DNA of 43,083 nt from Actinomycetota bacterium (GCA_005798285.1 SYKE01000168.1:1-43083); one strand, 5' to 3'; positions 33,089-42,941 are shown, counted from the stretch's first letter. The notes: generated by a model from the sequence alone, not told the origin. Numbers and translations: made by a program.

Positions 33089-34960
33089 TCACGGGTTCAG
33101 CGGGTAGCGCTCCAGTTCGATCACGCGGGCCGCGATCTTGCGGCGGAGTCCAATCCCATCGACGGGAACCCGACGGGTGAAGCGGCGCAGCACCGCGAGG
33201 CGCGTGGAGATTTCGTCACCCTGGTAGAGCCTGGCGAAGACCCTCGCCGCGGCGGTTTCCATCCGGTCGGCGGCATCCCCCAGGCACGCTCGCGCCAGCT
33301 CAGCGGCGGCCTCCGCACGTGACGAACCGGTCTCCGCGAGTCGCACCGCGCGCAACACCCCACTCTCGGCGCAGAAGAACTCGATCGCGAAATCCGCCAG
33401 GGCGCCCAGCACTTCCTGCTCTTCGGCGATAGCCGCGCCAAGATCCCGGGCCGCGGAACCACAAGTTGCAATGAAGAATTTGCGCAGCCCATCGAGGAGC
33501 GCCCGCTCCCGATCCAGCGGCAAGCCATCCAGGGATGGCAGCGACGGCGCGCCGCCCAGCTCGCGCTCGATCTCGGCGCCGGCATGGGCCAGCGGCCACC
33601 GGGCTTTGGGCGCCCTCCGGAGCAGTGTGCCCGTCACCGCCAGACGGTTGATCTCATTGGTGCCTTCGAAGATGCGATTGATGCGCGCGTCTCTGTAGGC
33701 ACGTGCGAGAGGAAACTCCTCGGTGTAGCCGAAGCCGCCGTGGATCTGGAGCGCTTCATCCGCCACGAAGCCCAGCATCTCGCTCCCGGCGACCTTCAGG
33801 ATGGCACACTCGACGAGGTACTCCTCCAGCGCTCGTGCCCGGGGCGGCAGGTCGGCATACTCGCTCGGGGGCAAGGTTGAGTCGCCACGCTCTGCCGCCG
33901 ACTGATAGTCCGCAACCCATCCAGCCGTCCGATAGACCGCGCTCTCAGCGCCGTAGAGTCGTATCGATTGCTCGGCCAGCTTCTGCTGGACCAGACCGTA
34001 GCCGGAGATCGGACGGCCGCCCTGCACCCGCTGATTGGCGTACGTCGCGGACAACGCGATCAGATCCCGCGCCGGGGCCAGGTTACCGGCTGCCAGCTTC
34101 AAACGCCCTGCATTGAGGACGTTGAGCGCCACCACGTGACCCCGCCCCACCGCATGCAGCAAGTTCTCCGCCGGCACACGGACGTCTTCCAGCAGCACCC
34201 GGCACGTTGAGGAACCCTTGATCCCGAGCTTGTATTCCTCGCGACCGATGCTAACGCCGGGAAAGGTGCGCTCGACCAGAAATGCCGAGAACGTCCGTCC
34301 CGACCCACCGCCGTCGCCGAGGTCGACCTGTGCGAACACCGTGAAGAGGTCTGCAAAACCCGCGTTGCTGGTCCACATCTTCACGCCGTTCAGCACATAG
34401 CTGTCGGTCGCAGCCTCGTAGACCGCTCGCGTGGCCGCGCCCAGGGCGTCGGAGCCGTAGTCCGCCTCGCTCAAAGAGAAGGCGCCGATACACTCACCCG
34501 AAGTGAGCCGCGGCAGGTAGCGTTTGCGCTGCTCCGGGGTTCCGAACCAGGCGAGGGGGAGCGATCCGATGCAGGTGTGCGCTCCAACGGAGACCGCGAA
34601 GGAACCCTGGACCGACATCCTCTCAGCCACCAGGCAGGAGGTTGCCATATCGAGATCAAGCCCGCCGTCCGCTTCGGGCACGTCGGGGCCAAGCAAGCCG
34701 AGCTCGCCTGCTTGCTTCATCAGCCGGACGGTGAGTTCCAGATCCTGTGTCTCAATCCGTTCGGAGTGGCGGAGCACCTCCCCCTCCATAAACTCTCGCG
34801 CCGCCTGTGCCAGTGCCCGGGCGTCCTCGGAGAACTCCTCCTGGATGAACAGCGGCCGGTTCGAGTCGGCGGAGAGGATCCAGCTACCGCCAGCTGGTAG
34901 CACGGACGGAGCCTGCGGTGCGACCGCAGCAGAGGGGGTTTCGGATCGAGCGGATGTCAT
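33089..34960 (-). CDS. Acyl-CoA dehydrogenase (long, VLCAD-like type)
   Basis: A 623-residue flavoprotein. The N-terminal helical domain, middle beta domain (CIGAFSLSEADYGSDALG, YVLNGVKMWTSNAGFADLF) and C-terminal helical domain (ALQIHGGFGYTEEFPLARAYRDARIN, RIFEGTNEINRLAVTGTLLR) are complete. The catalytic base is Glu in FEGTNEI. An extra 150-residue C-terminal helical extension gives the VLCAD-like length, and the first 35 residues are low-complexity. It oxidises acyl-CoA to enoyl-CoA and passes electrons to ETF, whose alpha subunit is encoded at the end of this window. It sits just upstream of the CoA ligase. Confidence 0.93.
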   Translation of the reverse strand: MTSARSETPSAAVAPQAPSVLPAGGSWILSADSNRPLFIQEEFSEDARALAQAAREFMEGEVLRHSERIETQDLELTVRLMKQAGELGLLGPDVPEADGGLDLDMATSCLVAERMSVQGSFAVSVGAHTCIGSLPLAWFGTPEQRKRYLPRLTSGECIGAFSLSEADYGSDALGAATRAVYEAATDSYVLNGVKMWTSNAGFADLFTVFAQVDLGDGGGSGRTFSAFLVERTFPGVSIGREEYKLGIKGSSTCRVLLEDVRVPAENLLHAVGRGHVVALNVLNAGRLKLAAGNLAPARDLIALSATYANQRVQGGRPISGYGLVQQKLAEQSIRLYGAESAVYRTAGWVADYQSAAERGDSTLPPSEYADLPPRARALEEYLVECAILKVAGSEMLGFVADEALQIHGGFGYTEEFPLARAYRDARINRIFEGTNEINRLAVTGTLLRRAPKARWPLAHAGAEIERELGGAPSLPSLDGLPLDRERALLDGLRKFFIATCGSAARDLGAAIAEEQEVLGALADFAIEFFCAESGVLRAVRLAETGSSRAEAAAELARACLGDAADRMETAAARVFARLYQGDEISTRLAVLRRFTRRVPVDGIGLRRKIAARVIELERYPLNP

Positions 34961-35009
34961 AACAGCATCTTAGCAGGCGGCGTCGCCGCAGGATGCCAAG
35001 TTCCCCTTC

Positions 35010-35027
35010 GGGGTCGGCGACCCCTTC
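35010..35027 (-). terminator. Weak terminator-like hairpin after DUF1501 gene
   Basis: GGGGTC (35010-35015) pairs with GACCCC (35019-35024) around a 3-base loop, 24 bases past the DUF1501 stop on the minus strand. There is no T tail, so termination is doubtful. Confidence 0.25.
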
Positions 35028-35047
35028 GACCGAGCGAGCCCTCGCCG

Positions 35048-36346
35048 CTACGCAAGCACGTCCTGAATGACCCGCCCCTCGGGAACAAGGATCACGGGCC
35101 GCCCGGTGCTGGTGTGATACTCCTTGTGGGGGTCGAGACCCAGCACATGGTAAAGCGTCGCGCACAGGTCGTCGGGCGTGATGTGGGTCGAATCGTCCGG
35201 ACCGTGCCCCTTCCGATCCGTGCCCCCCACCAGCTTGCCGGACGCCACCCCGCCCCCGGCCATCAACATCCAGCCGGCTCGCGGCCAGTGATCTCGCCCC
35301 CCGTTTTTGTTCAAGGTCGGCGTTCGTCCGAATTCCCCGCCCGCCATCACCAGAGTTCGCGACAGGAGCCCCTTCTCCTTGAGCGCTGACACCAGGGCGG
35401 GCAGCGCAGCATCCAGCGGAGGCAGAAGTTTGCTCTTCAAAGAGGGAATGTTATCCAGGTGAGTGTCCCAGCCCGAGTGGGTCACCGTGACGAACCGTAC
35501 CCCGTGCTCCACCAACCGTGCGGCCAGAAGCAGGCTCTGACTCAGAGTATCGGCCCCGAATTGCTTTGCGAGCGACGGCGACTCCCGACTGGTGTCGAAG
35601 GCATCGCGGGCTCGGGCCGAGAGAATCATCGCCTGCGCCTTCTTGCCGAAGCGATCCAACCCCGTCAGTACGCCGCTGCCGCTCTCGGCTTCGCGAAGTG
35701 CGCCGTCCAGATCCGCCAGCAGGCGTTCACGGTCCCGGACCCGCTGCGAAGTGAGGCCACCGGGCAGCGAGAGTCCACGCACTTGATAGGGCTTTGAGGC
35801 GTCCGGGAAACTGGTGGTCTTGAACGCAGCGAAAGACACGCCAAGGAATCCGGGCTGCATCTCTGTTCCGGGGATGGCGACAAAACCCGGCACGTCCGGC
35901 GGCGAGGGTCGCTCCATCTGAACCACCGAACCGGCGGCGGGATGGAGCACCGCCGGCGAGGGACGATTGCCGGTGAAGAGATAGTGGTTTGCCTGCGGGT
36001 GTGCCCCCGCACTGTGGGAGAATCCCCGAATCAGCGTGAAGTCCCCCAGTGCCTTCGCGAGCCGCGGGAGCTGGTCGCACACCTGCAGACCGGGAATGGC
36101 ACTGGAGATGAGAGCGAACGGACTCCGCTCCTCGACCGGCGCCCCGGGCTTCATGTCCAGCGTGTCGAGGTGCGACGGTCCGCCTTCCAGGTGGATGTAG
36201 ATCGCGGCATCGGCCCTCGCCGGCGCGGCCGACGCATGGGCGTCGGAGAGCCGGAGAAAGTCCGCAAGGCTCAACCCCACTCCGCCCAACATGCCGACAC
36301 GCAGCAGGTCTCGGCGGGTGCTTCCATCGCAAAAGCGGCTCTTCAT
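35048..36346 (-). CDS. DUF1501 domain-containing protein, Tat-exported
   Basis: A 432-residue protein. ATG 36346 gives MKSRFCDGSTRRDLLRVGMLGG, the typical DUF1501 Tat start; a TTG at 36421 that overlaps the upstream stop is the alternative. Blocks are AAIYIHLEGGPSHLDTLDMKPG, HSAGAHPQANHYLFTG, GWDTHLDNIPSLKSKLLPPL, AGGEFGRTPTLNKNGGRDHW and HITPDDLCATLYHVLGLDP. It follows a DUF1549/DUF1553 gene, the standard partner in Planctomycetes-like genomes. The pair probably acts in the periplasm or at the surface; the substrate is unknown. Confidence 0.9.
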   Translation of the reverse strand: MKSRFCDGSTRRDLLRVGMLGGVGLSLADFLRLSDAHASAAPARADAAIYIHLEGGPSHLDTLDMKPGAPVEERSPFALISSAIPGLQVCDQLPRLAKALGDFTLIRGFSHSAGAHPQANHYLFTGNRPSPAVLHPAAGSVVQMERPSPPDVPGFVAIPGTEMQPGFLGVSFAAFKTTSFPDASKPYQVRGLSLPGGLTSQRVRDRERLLADLDGALREAESGSGVLTGLDRFGKKAQAMILSARARDAFDTSRESPSLAKQFGADTLSQSLLLAARLVEHGVRFVTVTHSGWDTHLDNIPSLKSKLLPPLDAALPALVSALKEKGLLSRTLVMAGGEFGRTPTLNKNGGRDHWPRAGWMLMAGGGVASGKLVGGTDRKGHGPDDSTHITPDDLCATLYHVLGLDPHKEYHTSTGRPVILVPEGRVIQDVLA

Positions 36347-36417
36347 CGTTTCTTGCTTTCTTGCCTTCAGGTCTATCGGCTGGGCAGGCTGAACCGTCAA
36401 TACCGGTCCCGAATCGC

Positions 36418-38841
36418 TCAATGATTCGTGATGAACTCCCGGGTATTCAGAAGCGCCCAGAGCAAGTCTCGAAACCCGTCCGTGCGGTTGGCGGCCCCGG
36501 CGAGGTGCTTCAGGGCCCGATCTCCTTCACGTGCGGTGGGGCGACGACTCAACACCTTCAAGTATGCCTGCTCAACCAATTCTCCCGGCGGCGACGTCCC
36601 CGCGAGGATCTCTCGCAGCCATCCGTCCGGACGATCCACCATTTGCCAGAAGTCGGGGTCGTTGCGCAGGTAGAGCGCCTGCAACAGGGATGGCTCGGGA
36701 TCCCGCTCGCAGTCGCAGGTTGCCTTGCGCAGCGGCTTGCCGAACACCACGAGGCCAAATTCGGTCCGCCGTTCGTCGGCGGTCGCCTGCGCGGAAATCC
36801 GCCGCTTGGGATGATCCGTCGCTGCCGCAGCCGATGTGCCCGACGAGGCCGTGGCGATTTGCACCGCATCCACCGCGACCTCCGCCGGAAGCCGTCGAAC
36901 CATCGCGTGGCTGAAGTTCGCTGTGTCGGCCCGGTTTGAAGGGGTGGGACGGAAACTCAACTGGTAGGTGCGGCTCGTAGCAATCTCTCGATGCAGCCAT
37001 CGCATGTCATAGCCGGTGTCAATGAACCGTCGCACGAGGTACTCCATGAGCGGTCGGTTCCGGGGCGGGTTTGCTCGGCTCATCTCGTCGGTGGGGTCAT
37101 ACAGGCCGCGACCGAAATATTGCGTCCAGACGCGGTTGACATACGCCGCGGCAAAGAACGGATTCTTTGGATCTCGCAGCCAGGCCATCAGCGGCACTCG
37201 GGGATCGTCGGTCGTTCGCAGGTCGACGCGGGGGCCACCAAGAATTCGCGCCGCCGGCGCCTCAGCGGGGGCCGGCTCCAGGAAGACTTCCTGCCACGGA
37301 ACCGCGCGCCCGAGTGCGGCGAGCCGCCAGTAGGTCTGTCGGCGCTCGGCGGTGTCCTTCATCCGCTTGACGCCCAGTTCTTCTTCCAATCGCTGGTGCG
37401 CGACTCGCGCATCGGGTGGAATCCCGGTCTTGATCCGGGAGAAGAGAGCGGCAAACTGCTGAAAGTCGCGCTGGGTCCAGACATCGAACGGGTGCTTGTG
37501 ACACTGCGCGCAGTCCAGCTTCAGACCAAGGAAGCTGTAGGCAAATCCGAGCGCCTTCTCCTCGGGCTCTCTCAGGTTGCTGCGAAACCAGAAATTGGGG
37601 AGCCGGTCTTGCGCGGTGAAGTCGGTGGGGTCTTTCGATTTCAGGTAGCTGCTGCAGCGAAGGACGTACTCCTCGTAGGTCTCTCCGGGTCGTCGACTTC
37701 GTGCGAGGACGATCCCCTCCACGAGACGATCGTAGCCGACGTTTTCGCGGACTCGCCGGAGCACCCAGGCGTGCCATTGCGCGCCGACCTGCGGCCCAAA
37801 GTCGGTGTTGCCGAGGAAGAGCGGAGCGTTCAACCCGGTCAGGTCGCACAAGCGCGTGGTCCACCAGGCCGCGTGCGTGGGTCTGTGGAGCAAATCGTCC
37901 ACCAGCTTCGTTCGCTTGCCGGGGGAGTTGTCCGCCTCAAACCGGCGCACCTCATCCACCGTTGGAAGCGATCCGGTGATGTCCAGCGAGGCGCGGCGAA
38001 GAAACTCGAGGTCGGTGCAAAGCGCGGAGGGTTCGATGCGTAGCGTCCGCAGCCGAGCGCCCACAAAGAGATCGATCGGGTTCTGCGCTGGGAACGGCGC
38101 CGCCCGACCGGCTGCTCCCAGTCGAGGATTGAGGACGGGGATGGTCTCGACACCGCCCCCGTAAGTGAGCACGAGCGCCGTATCCCCAGGGCCTGCCCAG
38201 CTCACCTCACCCGAGTCGGAGACTCTCGCCACCCCATCGTCGTTGGTGCTGAACTGGGTAAGCGCCGTCACATCCTCGTTCGTCCCGTCCGAGAAGTGCG
38301 CCCTCACCCGGAGACCCACCCGGGAGCCGGGCTTCAACGTGAGCTCGGTCGGATTGAGTTCCAGCCTCACAAGATCCGGCTCTTCGGCGCCCTGGGTTCG
38401 AGCGTCGGCGCCCAACCAGGCGAGCAGCATCCGATGCTGCCAACTGCCCGCCAGAAATCGCACGCCGCCTCCGTGCCTCACCCGCCCGGTCGGCTTCCGC
38501 ACCAGCAGGCTCTGCGCCGGGTGCGAGGAGTCGAGCCGCTTGCCATCCTGCAAGGCGGCACGATCGAGATCCGCATCGGAGCTGAACAGGGAGAATCGGA
38601 GCCCGCCGCGGCCCTGAAAAGAGCCGTGGCAGGCCCGGTTGGTGCAGCCGGCCTTTCCCAGCAGCGGCTGAATGTGTCGTCGAAGGCCGGGAGTCGCGGG
38701 GGCCGAACCGGCAGCCCACCGGCTCGGAGCCGGCGGCGTCGTTCCGCCCGCCGGGGCGGTGCCAACCGCGGACGTCGGACCGACGAGGCCACCCGTCAGC
38801 ACGGCCGATAGCAGGATCGAGGTTCCGCTCCCCACAGCCAT
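36418..38841 (-). CDS. DUF1549/DUF1553 protein with cytochrome-like and Ig-like domains
   Basis: An 807-residue exported protein with a signal peptide (TSILLSAVLTGGLVG). An N-terminal haem-type stretch with CTNRACHG follows, a CxxxxCH variant. A Big_2-like Ig domain (about 155-240: LNPTELTLKPGSRVGLRV, FSTNDDGVARVSDSGEVSW) comes next. DUF1549 contains FLRRASLDITGSLPTVDEV and LKLDCAQCHKHPFDVWTQRD with a canonical CxxCH. DUF1553 contains NRVWTQYFGRGLYDPTDEMS and ATSRTYQLSFRP, ending LLWALLNTREFITNH. The start is ATG 38841. It lies 25 bases after a prepilin gene and upstream of the DUF1501 partner. The function of the pair is unknown. Confidence 0.9.
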   Translation of the reverse strand: MAVGSGTSILLSAVLTGGLVGPTSAVGTAPAGGTTPPAPSRWAAGSAPATPGLRRHIQPLLGKAGCTNRACHGSFQGRGGLRFSLFSSDADLDRAALQDGKRLDSSHPAQSLLVRKPTGRVRHGGGVRFLAGSWQHRMLLAWLGADARTQGAEEPDLVRLELNPTELTLKPGSRVGLRVRAHFSDGTNEDVTALTQFSTNDDGVARVSDSGEVSWAGPGDTALVLTYGGGVETIPVLNPRLGAAGRAAPFPAQNPIDLFVGARLRTLRIEPSALCTDLEFLRRASLDITGSLPTVDEVRRFEADNSPGKRTKLVDDLLHRPTHAAWWTTRLCDLTGLNAPLFLGNTDFGPQVGAQWHAWVLRRVRENVGYDRLVEGIVLARSRRPGETYEEYVLRCSSYLKSKDPTDFTAQDRLPNFWFRSNLREPEEKALGFAYSFLGLKLDCAQCHKHPFDVWTQRDFQQFAALFSRIKTGIPPDARVAHQRLEEELGVKRMKDTAERRQTYWRLAALGRAVPWQEVFLEPAPAEAPAARILGGPRVDLRTTDDPRVPLMAWLRDPKNPFFAAAYVNRVWTQYFGRGLYDPTDEMSRANPPRNRPLMEYLVRRFIDTGYDMRWLHREIATSRTYQLSFRPTPSNRADTANFSHAMVRRLPAEVAVDAVQIATASSGTSAAAATDHPKRRISAQATADERRTEFGLVVFGKPLRKATCDCERDPEPSLLQALYLRNDPDFWQMVDRPDGWLREILAGTSPPGELVEQAYLKVLSRRPTAREGDRALKHLAGAANRTDGFRDLLWALLNTREFITNH

Positions 38842-38866
38842 CAACAAAGTTCTCCCACTCTAAGGG

Positions 38867-39550
38867 TTAGAGTCCGCGCCAGAGCCGCATCAGTTCAGGG
38901 CAGGTGCCGCGGAGGTAGCGGTCCTGCTTCATCCACTTGGCGTGCCCATCCAGGTAGATCGCATTGGCGCCGCCTGCGTGTCGAACAGCCGGCGTCACGT
39001 TGTTCAACTCGTTCTGGAAGACGGGGTTACACACCGGTGGCAGGTAGCCCGCCGGCCGGTAGAGCGGAGAGTTCGCCGCCGCAGTAACATTGTTGCCGTT
39101 GATCCATACCACGTAATAGGTGCTGTCCATGATCGCCAGCGTATCAGAGGGATACTCGAAGCCCGCCAACGGCAGTCGCGAGACTCCGCGGTTGTTGTAC
39201 CCCAGACCCACATCCCCGGTGTACGGACCAGCCCAGCCCCGTCGGGAGCCGTTCTCGCCGCTCTGGCAGCCCCAGACCTGCGGCGTCTTCACGTAGGGAA
39301 TCAGCATCTGGTGCCAGAGCACGCCGACCGGCTGACCCGGAACCGGATACGTGTGCGGCGGCGTGATCTCGTCGTAGTCCTGGACATACATCCCGACCGC
39401 AATCCCCACCTGTTTCTGGTTCGACAGACAACTGATGGATCGCGCCTTCTCCCGCGCTTGAGCAAATACGGGGAAGAGGATTGCCGCAAGAATCGCTATG
39501 ATGGCGATGACAACTAGAAGCTCGATGAGGGTGAATGCGCGTCGTCTCAT
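38867..39550 (-). CDS. Type IV prepilin-like protein (Armatimonadota type)
   Basis: A 227-residue protein. Leader MRRRA is followed by [20 protein letters not shown] with Glu5, then [20 protein letters not shown] and a globular domain ending [16 protein letters not shown]. Cleavage by a prepilin peptidase after Ala is expected. This is an unusual residue at -1, where Gly is the norm; the other prepilin in this window has Gly. AAGGAG precedes ATG 39550. The gene sits 33 bases after the LacI gene and 25 bases before the DUF1549/DUF1553 gene, so it may belong to the same transcript. Confidence 0.88.
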   Translation of the reverse strand: MRRRAFTLIELLVVIAIIAILAAILFPVFAQAREKARSISCLSNQKQVGIAVGMYVQDYDEITPPHTYPVPGQPVGVLWHQMLIPYVKTPQVWGCQSGENGSRRGWAGPYTGDVGLGYNNRGVSRLPLAGFEYPSDTLAIMDSTYYVVWINGNNVTAAANSPLYRPAGYLPPVCNPVFQNELNNVTPAVRHAGGANAIYLDGHAKWMKQDRYLRGTCPELMRLWRGL

Positions 39551-39583
39551 GAGGGGAACTCCTTCACCTGTCCCTTATCCTCG

Positions 39584-40648
39584 CTACCTGGGCGCCGGAC
39601 CGGTGGAAGCTCTCACCACCAACCGGGGCTCCAGGACCGTTTCCCGCGTAGCGAGCGTCCCGCCCGCCAGCGCGGCAAAGAGTTTCTCCGTGGCAAGCTC
39701 CGCGATACGGGCTCTCGGGACATCCACAGTGGTGAGTCCGGGCACCGTAACAGACGTGAACTCAGCGTTGCCGTAGCCCACCACCGAGACGTCCACGGGT
39801 GTCGATCGCCCGGCGAGGTGCAGGCTGTGCAGTACCCCCACGGCGACCCGATCGTTGACAGCGAACACCCCCGTCACGCCGGGATGCTCCCGCGCAAGCG
39901 ACTCACCGCAGCTTCGGCCGCTCTCAAAGTCGTTGGCATCGCCTTCCACCACCACGACCGCAAACTCGTCGGGTGAAGCGCCGCTCGCTGCCCGGACCTC
40001 GTCGATACCCCGGCGAAATCCGCGCTCCCGAACGGCGGCAATGCCGGCAGCCGGCCCGCGCGCACCGACGAACGCGAACCGCCGGTGGCCCAACTCGGCG
40101 AGATGACGCCCGACCAGCCATCCGCCCCCTTCGTTGTCATGCGCCACCCAGGCGGTGAGCGCTTCCTGCGCCTCGGCCAGCGGGGGAGGACCGGCGGCCA
40201 CAACGATGGCGCCCCGCGAACGGATTCGTCGACAGACCTGGGGGCTGAAGTGCGTGGAGGCAATCACGAGCAGCCCATCCACCCGGCGCTCGTCTATCAG
40301 CCGAGATACCAGTTCGTCCGGCTCCCCGGAGCCATCGCCCGTGGTCACCACAAGGTGGTATCCCCGCGCCGCCACCCGTGCCTGAACCTCCTGGGCCAAC
40401 GCGGCCTGCGAGGGATCCGTGAACTCGAACCACACGAGGCCAATGGTCTGCGTGGTCCGACCCACCAGGGCTCGAGCGGCGGCATTGGGCACGTAGTCCA
40501 GTTCCTCCGCAGCCCGGCGGATGCGCGCCTTGGTGTCGGCCGAGATCGGCATCTTCAGCCGATCGTTGAGCACGCGAGAAGCCGTGGACGGACTCACACC
40601 GGCCCGTTCCGCCACATCTTTGAGAGTAGACTGCTGAATTTTTGTCAC
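39584..40648 (-). CDS. LacI family transcriptional regulator
   Basis: A 354-residue repressor. The N-terminal HTH is TLKDVAERAGVSPSTASRVLND with the hinge YVPNAAARALVGRTTQTIGLV. A periplasmic-binding-protein-like sugar domain follows (GLLVIAST, GHRRFAFVG, GVTGVFAVNDRVAVGVL, DVSVVGYGNAEFTSVTVPGLTTVD). The start is a GTG with GAGGGG just upstream. It probably senses a sugar and represses sugar-utilisation genes. A near-palindromic LacI-type site lies 34 bases upstream of its start, which suggests autoregulation. No sugar transporter or hydrolase is adjacent. Confidence 0.93.
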   Translation of the reverse strand: MTKIQQSTLKDVAERAGVSPSTASRVLNDRLKMPISADTKARIRRAAEELDYVPNAAARALVGRTTQTIGLVWFEFTDPSQAALAQEVQARVAARGYHLVVTTGDGSGEPDELVSRLIDERRVDGLLVIASTHFSPQVCRRIRSRGAIVVAAGPPPLAEAQEALTAWVAHDNEGGGWLVGRHLAELGHRRFAFVGARGPAAGIAAVRERGFRRGIDEVRAASGASPDEFAVVVVEGDANDFESGRSCGESLAREHPGVTGVFAVNDRVAVGVLHSLHLAGRSTPVDVSVVGYGNAEFTSVTVPGLTTVDVPRARIAELATEKLFAALAGGTLATRETVLEPRLVVRASTGPAPR

Positions 40649-40681
40649 AATCCCCTCAGACGCCGGTTACAACGGAAAGTT

Positions 40682-40693
40682 GCAAGCGTTTGC
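40682..40693. promoter_or_regulatory. LacI-type operator candidate upstream of the LacI gene
   Basis: GCAAGCGTTTGC differs by one base from the perfect LacI-family palindrome GCAAACGTTTGC. It lies 34 bases upstream of the GTG start of the LacI gene, a typical autoregulatory position. Confidence 0.5.
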
Positions 40694-40760
40694 CTACAGT
40701 TTTTCCTCGACGGATCCGGATGCGTGGTGGGGGTGCCTTGCGAGTGGCGAGTGGGGATGA

Positions 40761-40781
40761 GCGAATGGCGAATGGCGAATG
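40761..40781 (+). repeat. Three tandem copies of GCGAATG
   Basis: Three perfect copies of the 7-mer GCGAATG, preceded by degenerate copies (GCGAGTG at about 40748). This is a short microsatellite-like tract in the 258-base gap between the LacI and FeS oxidoreductase genes. Confidence 0.75.
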
Positions 40782-40906
40782 GTGGGGGAGAGAAGGGAGT
40801 GATTGGCTGGAGACTGGCGAAGCGTTAAAAGGAAGTGTCGGTTGGCCAGGGGACGGCGCGCGTGGCGCACTCTCTGGGCGTCGAGCTGTAGCGATGGCTG
40901 CCGCAG

Positions 40907-42931
40907 CTACTGGAGTTGACGCCCTTCGCTCTCGCCGGGCCGGTCGAGGGCACGGAGCAGTAACTCCGACAGGTCTGCCACTTCTTGTGCGCCACCCACG
41001 GCGGTGGCGCCGTCGCTGAGCATATTCAGGCAGAACGGGCAGGCCGTGGCGCAGGTCCCGGCGCCGGTGCCGGCGGCCTCAGAGGCGCGCAGGCGGTTCA
41101 CCCGCTGTTCCGCCGGTTCCTCGAACCACATTCGGCCCCCGCCGGCGCCGCAGCAAGAGGTGCGCTCACCGTGTCGGGGCATCTCGAGGACCCTGAGACC
41201 TGCGGCTACCAGGACCGCGCGAGGCGCTTCGGTCTCGCCGTTGACGCGGGCGAGGTAGCACGGGTCGTGGAGCGTCACGTCGCCGCTAACGGATACCGCG
41301 GCGGGCAGTTTGCCCGTAGCGACCAGATCCGCCAGAAAGCGGCTGTGGTGCATCACTTCGAAGCGGGCGTCGAATGCCGGATACTCGTGTCGCAGCGAGT
41401 TCATGCAGTGCGGACAGGGCGTGACGATCGTCCGACGCCGCTCCCCCATCGCTTCGGTGAGGGTCTCGGCGTTTTCCTGAGCCAGCTGCTGGAAGAGGAA
41501 CTCTTCTCCCAACCTACGAGCGGGATCTCCGGTGCAGCGCTCGGACCGACCTAACACCGCGAACGACACGCCTGCCCTCTTGAGAAGCGTGGCGGTGGCG
41601 CGCGCGACCCGCTGGGCGCGGGGGTCGAAGGCTGCGGCACAGCCCACCCACAGCAAGACCTCAAAGTCGGGGTTTTGCTCTACGGTCGGCACATTCAGCC
41701 CAGCGGCCCATGTCAAACGTTCCCGCTGAGGTTGTCCGAAGGGATTGCCCTGATTGCCTAACCGCCGAAGACTCTGCGCGGGGGGGCCGGACAGAAGCCC
41801 TTCCGCGACGCGATGTCGGCGCATTCCGGCGATCAAGTCGACATGGGGCGCCCGCACAGGGCACTCGAACACGCACGCCTGACACATCGTGCACGCCCAG
41901 AGAGTCTCGTCCGCCACCAGGGTCCCGAGGTCTTCGGCGCCCGAGCGAACCGCGCCGTTCAGGGTCTGGATGAGGGCCTTCGGGGAGAGTGGCTTTCCGG
42001 AGGCGAACGCCGGGCAGGCATCCTCACAGCGACCACACTCCATGCACGCTTCCAGTGACAGCCGCTGGAAGAAGGTCAACTCCTCGGTGGTCGAGAGGCC
42101 GACCTGACCCGTTTCCTCAACCTTTTCCAGAGACACAACCGAAAGCTCCCCCGGGTGGCGGTCGGTCGGACGAAGCAGAACGCTCAGAGTGGCCAGCACG
42201 GCGTGCGAGAGTCGAGTCCGCATCCAGAGGGCGAAGAGCCCGGTGATCATCACGACGTGGAGCCACCAGAGCGTGAGGTGCGCCGCCCGTGCGCCGCCCT
42301 CTCCGCCCACCATCGGCGACAGTCCCGCCGCCAGGGCGAAGCCCGCCCACGACCAGCGAGCCGTTTCAGGCGGCGTGCCGTCCCACAGCAGACGCAGGGC
42401 TTCAATGAAGAAGCCGGTCAGGGTGATCGCGCCGAGCAGCGCGGGCAGGGCCAGGTCGGCCGCGGTGTGACCCAGAGACGCGGGCCGAGTCAGGGTGCGT
42501 CGATACACCGCCAGCACACAGCCGACGAGCAGCGCCACTCCGAACAGATCCATCACGGCTTCATAGCCGAGAAAATAGACCCCTTTGTGAAAGTGGACCG
42601 GCCCTTTGTCGGAGATCGCCAGGAGCGTGGTTCCCACGAACAGTCCGACAAAGCCAACAAAGAGGGCCACATGAAGCCATGCGCCGCTCCGCCTCGGCCT
42701 CGCCGCGCTGCGGACCCGCCGCTGGCCCAGCACTTCGGTCGTGAGGCGGGACCACCAGACTTGCGGCTCGCGGCAAAGCTCACCCGGGGCGCCCGACTTC
42801 CATCGATCCAGCCGGAGTTTGAACTCCCACACGGAGGCGCCGAGCCCGAGACAGATTAGAAGGAAGAAGACTCCCTGCATCCAGGGAGCGATGTTCGCGA
42901 AAACCTCTCGCGTGGGCTCCGAGCCGGGCAT
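40907..42931 (-). CDS. Membrane FeS oxidoreductase, ETF:menaquinone oxidoreductase (EMO)-like
   Basis: A 674-residue membrane protein. The N-terminal 250 residues hold about five or six helices (MQGVFFLLICLGLGASVWEF, LHVALFVGFVGLFVGTTLLA and others) with His residues suited to b-type haem, as in NarI-like domains. A 2x[4Fe-4S] ferredoxin module follows (CMECGRCEDACPAF, CTMCQACVFECPV). Two CCG-type domains then occur (VGCAAAFDPRAQ with ERCTGDPARR; TPCPHCMNSLRHEYP, DPCYLAR and SCCGAGGGRMW). This is the HdrD-like layout of ETF:(methyl)menaquinone oxidoreductases, which pass electrons from reduced ETF to quinone. The etfA gene ends 10 bases upstream, supporting the role. Confidence 0.88.
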   Translation of the reverse strand: MPGSEPTREVFANIAPWMQGVFFLLICLGLGASVWEFKLRLDRWKSGAPGELCREPQVWWSRLTTEVLGQRRVRSAARPRRSGAWLHVALFVGFVGLFVGTTLLAISDKGPVHFHKGVYFLGYEAVMDLFGVALLVGCVLAVYRRTLTRPASLGHTAADLALPALLGAITLTGFFIEALRLLWDGTPPETARWSWAGFALAAGLSPMVGGEGGARAAHLTLWWLHVVMITGLFALWMRTRLSHAVLATLSVLLRPTDRHPGELSVVSLEKVEETGQVGLSTTEELTFFQRLSLEACMECGRCEDACPAFASGKPLSPKALIQTLNGAVRSGAEDLGTLVADETLWACTMCQACVFECPVRAPHVDLIAGMRRHRVAEGLLSGPPAQSLRRLGNQGNPFGQPQRERLTWAAGLNVPTVEQNPDFEVLLWVGCAAAFDPRAQRVARATATLLKRAGVSFAVLGRSERCTGDPARRLGEEFLFQQLAQENAETLTEAMGERRRTIVTPCPHCMNSLRHEYPAFDARFEVMHHSRFLADLVATGKLPAAVSVSGDVTLHDPCYLARVNGETEAPRAVLVAAGLRVLEMPRHGERTSCCGAGGGRMWFEEPAEQRVNRLRASEAAGTGAGTCATACPFCLNMLSDGATAVGGAQEVADLSELLLRALDRPGESEGRQLQ

Positions 42932-42941
42932 CAGCGCGAGC

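Noticed and set aside
40745..40785. Tandem 7-mers considered as a CRISPR or integron-like repeat
   Set aside because: Units are only 7 bp, directly adjacent, and have no spacers or associated genes.
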